Assembly (NCBI GenBank): GCA_020975725.1 | Contig: QXJR01000013.1 | Span: 1 to 64,000, forward strand | Source: Picocystis sp. L7 | Lineage: Eukaryota; Chlorophyta; Picocystophyceae; Picocystales; Picocystaceae | Direction of reading: 5' to 3' | Length of the DNA stretch: 64,000 nucleotides | Shown: in pieces, positions 63,003 through 64,000 of the stretch | How the letters are laid out: the number at the start of each line of letters is the position of its first letter | Numbering within the stretch: the stretch's first letter is position 1 | The notes under the pieces: model-generated | What the model was told of the DNA's origin: nothing | What the model saw: the letters and a program-made list of their open reading frames with translations, nothing else | Database searches by the model: none | Translations under genes and position numbers: made by a program

Positions 63003-64000
63003 TCATGGCTCTGATGCAGATGACACATCTACATGCGCAGCAAACTTCGCCTTGTATTCACTCATAGATGGAGGCTGCATCTCGAAGAACCTATTCGCAA
63101 CGCCTCCGTATGCACAAGTGTGGAAGTTAGTCAACATTGCCGCTACCCAGTCCTCCATACCTGTTGCTCGCGAACCTGTAACCTTCCTCGTCTTGTCAGT
63201 AATGAAGGGCCATATGTTCCCAAGCTTTCCAAACACCCACTCCACACTTTCACGGTATCGAGACATGTCCCGCGCCAGCATGCGTTCTGAGCGTGTGATC
63301 CTGTTTCCTTTTGGAGCGCGTAGGAGGACGTCACACTGTGGATAAGCTGAATCACCATACATGTACAGCGTGCTACCAAAACGATCGCGCATCCCCTGCA
63401 ACCTCGGAATCAATCTAGAGTCATCCAACATCACCGAGTCGTTCGTTCGGCCACTTGCCGGTCCATGCCAATCACCAATCAAAAAATTAGGCAACACCAC
63501 GCATTGGTATTTCGTTTTGTGCCCTCGCTTCCATCCGTTGTACATGCTTTCCTGGTCAATGATGGGACGACATATGTCAAACATCGTCCCATCAATGAAC
63601 CCAAAACAATGAGGCAACGGACATCCCTGTTCCCGTAATGCATGCGCGAAAGCTGCCAACTCGTCCTCCCATAGCTCTAAACGCATTGATACTCTTGCGA
63701 TCCTGTACACGTGACGAAGGATCACGTTGTACATCTCGGACAGGGCAGGAGGTGAACGATCGAAGATCGTGGCCAAGTGTGTCAGGGTTTCCCGTCCCGC
63801 TAGTCTGCGCAACAAGAGAAGGAACGCTTCTTCTCCCTTGAAAACACGTCCACAAGTAGGACTCCGCAACCGCTCGGGGATCTCTAACAAGCGGATAAGC
63901 TCCCGAATGTGACCACGATCAAAACGAAAGTTCCCACGCAACGTAGCGTCCTCGAAATCGTCCAGCCAACGCGCGTTGTTCGAAATAGCAACCCGAGGAT
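63003..64000 (-). CDS. PIF/Harbinger transposase, copy 2, N-terminus beyond window
   Basis: The frame is open from the stop at 63,003 to the window edge (about 332 codons visible). The DDE triad is visible in FIDGTMF, YGDSAYP and ESVEWVFGKLG, with the same CVVLPNF, GPASGRTND and LTNFHTC blocks as the transposase at 9,213-10,415. Missing is only the N-terminal about 80 residues. No break seen, so the copy may be functional. Confidence 0.9.
   Translation of the reverse strand, partial: PRVAISNNARWLDDFEDATLRGNFRFDRGHIRELIRLLEIPERLRSPTCGRVFKGEEAFLLLLRRLAGRETLTHLATIFDRSPPALSEMYNVILRHVYRIARVSMRLELWEDELAAFAHALREQGCPLPHCFGFIDGTMFDICRPIIDQESMYNGWKRGHKTKYQCVVLPNFLIGDWHGPASGRTNDSVMLDDSRLIPRLQGMRDRFGSTLYMYGDSAYPQCDVLLRAPKGNRITRSERMLARDMSRYRESVEWVFGKLGNIWPFITDKTRKVTGSRATGMEDWVAAMLTNFHTCAYGGVANRFFEMQPPSMSEYKAKFAAHVDVSSASEP

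Larger units (their letters stand above)
57178..64000. mobile_element. PIF/Harbinger DNA transposon, copy 2 (right end outside window)
   Basis: Same plan as the element at 6,939-10,735: Myb-like gene (plus), tandem array, transposase (minus, convergent). The proposed left end at 57,178 reads AGAGGACTTCGGATTTGCCC, similar to the TIR of copy 1 (AGAGG-ATTCGG...GCCCC...AACTTC-GG). The right TIR is beyond the window, so the boundary is an inference. The element is over 6.8 kb long because its array is 4.3 kb. Confidence 0.85.

Noticed and set aside
58476-63028. Open frames of up to 1,507 aa (plus) and 1,466 aa (minus) across the 32-bp array
   Set aside because: The unit has no stop in any frame; these are repeat artefacts on both strands, not proteins.

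Overview
This window looks like nuclear DNA of a unicellular photosynthetic eukaryote, most likely a green-lineage alga. Three nuclear genes look plastid-directed: a Tha4/TatA-type twin-arginine translocase subunit, a cyanobacterial DUF6825-like protein, and a protein with a bipartite thylakoid-type leader. The two leaders that could be read begin as plain transit peptides with no ER signal in front. Other genes are a TRF-like telobox Myb, a BET1 SNARE, ribosomal proteins eL22 and P0, a P5A ATPase, BUD13 and a FAAP24-like protein. GT-AG introns of about 90-400 bp could be placed by eye in five genes. The species cannot be named from sequence alone. 

Layout. (a) 1-20,000 is a transposon graveyard. 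It holds a Ty3/gypsy retroelement whose pol carries a full cytosine-C5 methyltransferase domain (1-5,757), inserted into a BspA-like (DUF285) repeat gene (5,790-6,407, with decayed pieces further on). Next come a complete two-gene PIF/Harbinger transposon (6,939-10,735), a decayed piggyBac element containing a solo gypsy LTR (about 11,667-15,205), and a truncated Ty1/copia element whose integrase region is split by another solo LTR (about 15,206-19,382). (b) 20,000-29,000 is gene-poor and AT-richer, with a secreted/membrane-anchored methyltransferase and a surface-type alpha/beta-hydrolase with a TSP1 repeat and Pro-rich stalk. (c) 29,100-57,030 is gene-dense and GC-rich: small 4-TM protein, DUF6825 protein, BET1, Tha4, eL22, telobox Myb, P0, multicopper oxidase, leishmanolysin-like protease, BUD13, FAAP24-like, P5A ATPase, Sec14-like protein, putative thylakoid protein. 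Genes here are packed head-to-head or tail-to-tail; three convergent pairs are only about 55-60 bp apart. (d) 57,178 to the end is a second PIF/Harbinger element, cut by the window edge, holding a 4.3-kb array of 32-bp units. 

Two observations stand out. The first is the methyltransferase captured by a retroelement. The second is that both Harbinger elements have the same convergent two-gene plan (Myb-like protein, then transposase on the other strand), with a minisatellite between the 3' ends that runs up to the transposase stop codon in each. In the GC-rich blocks and in the arrays, long open frames occur in all six frames by composition; those were not called as genes.
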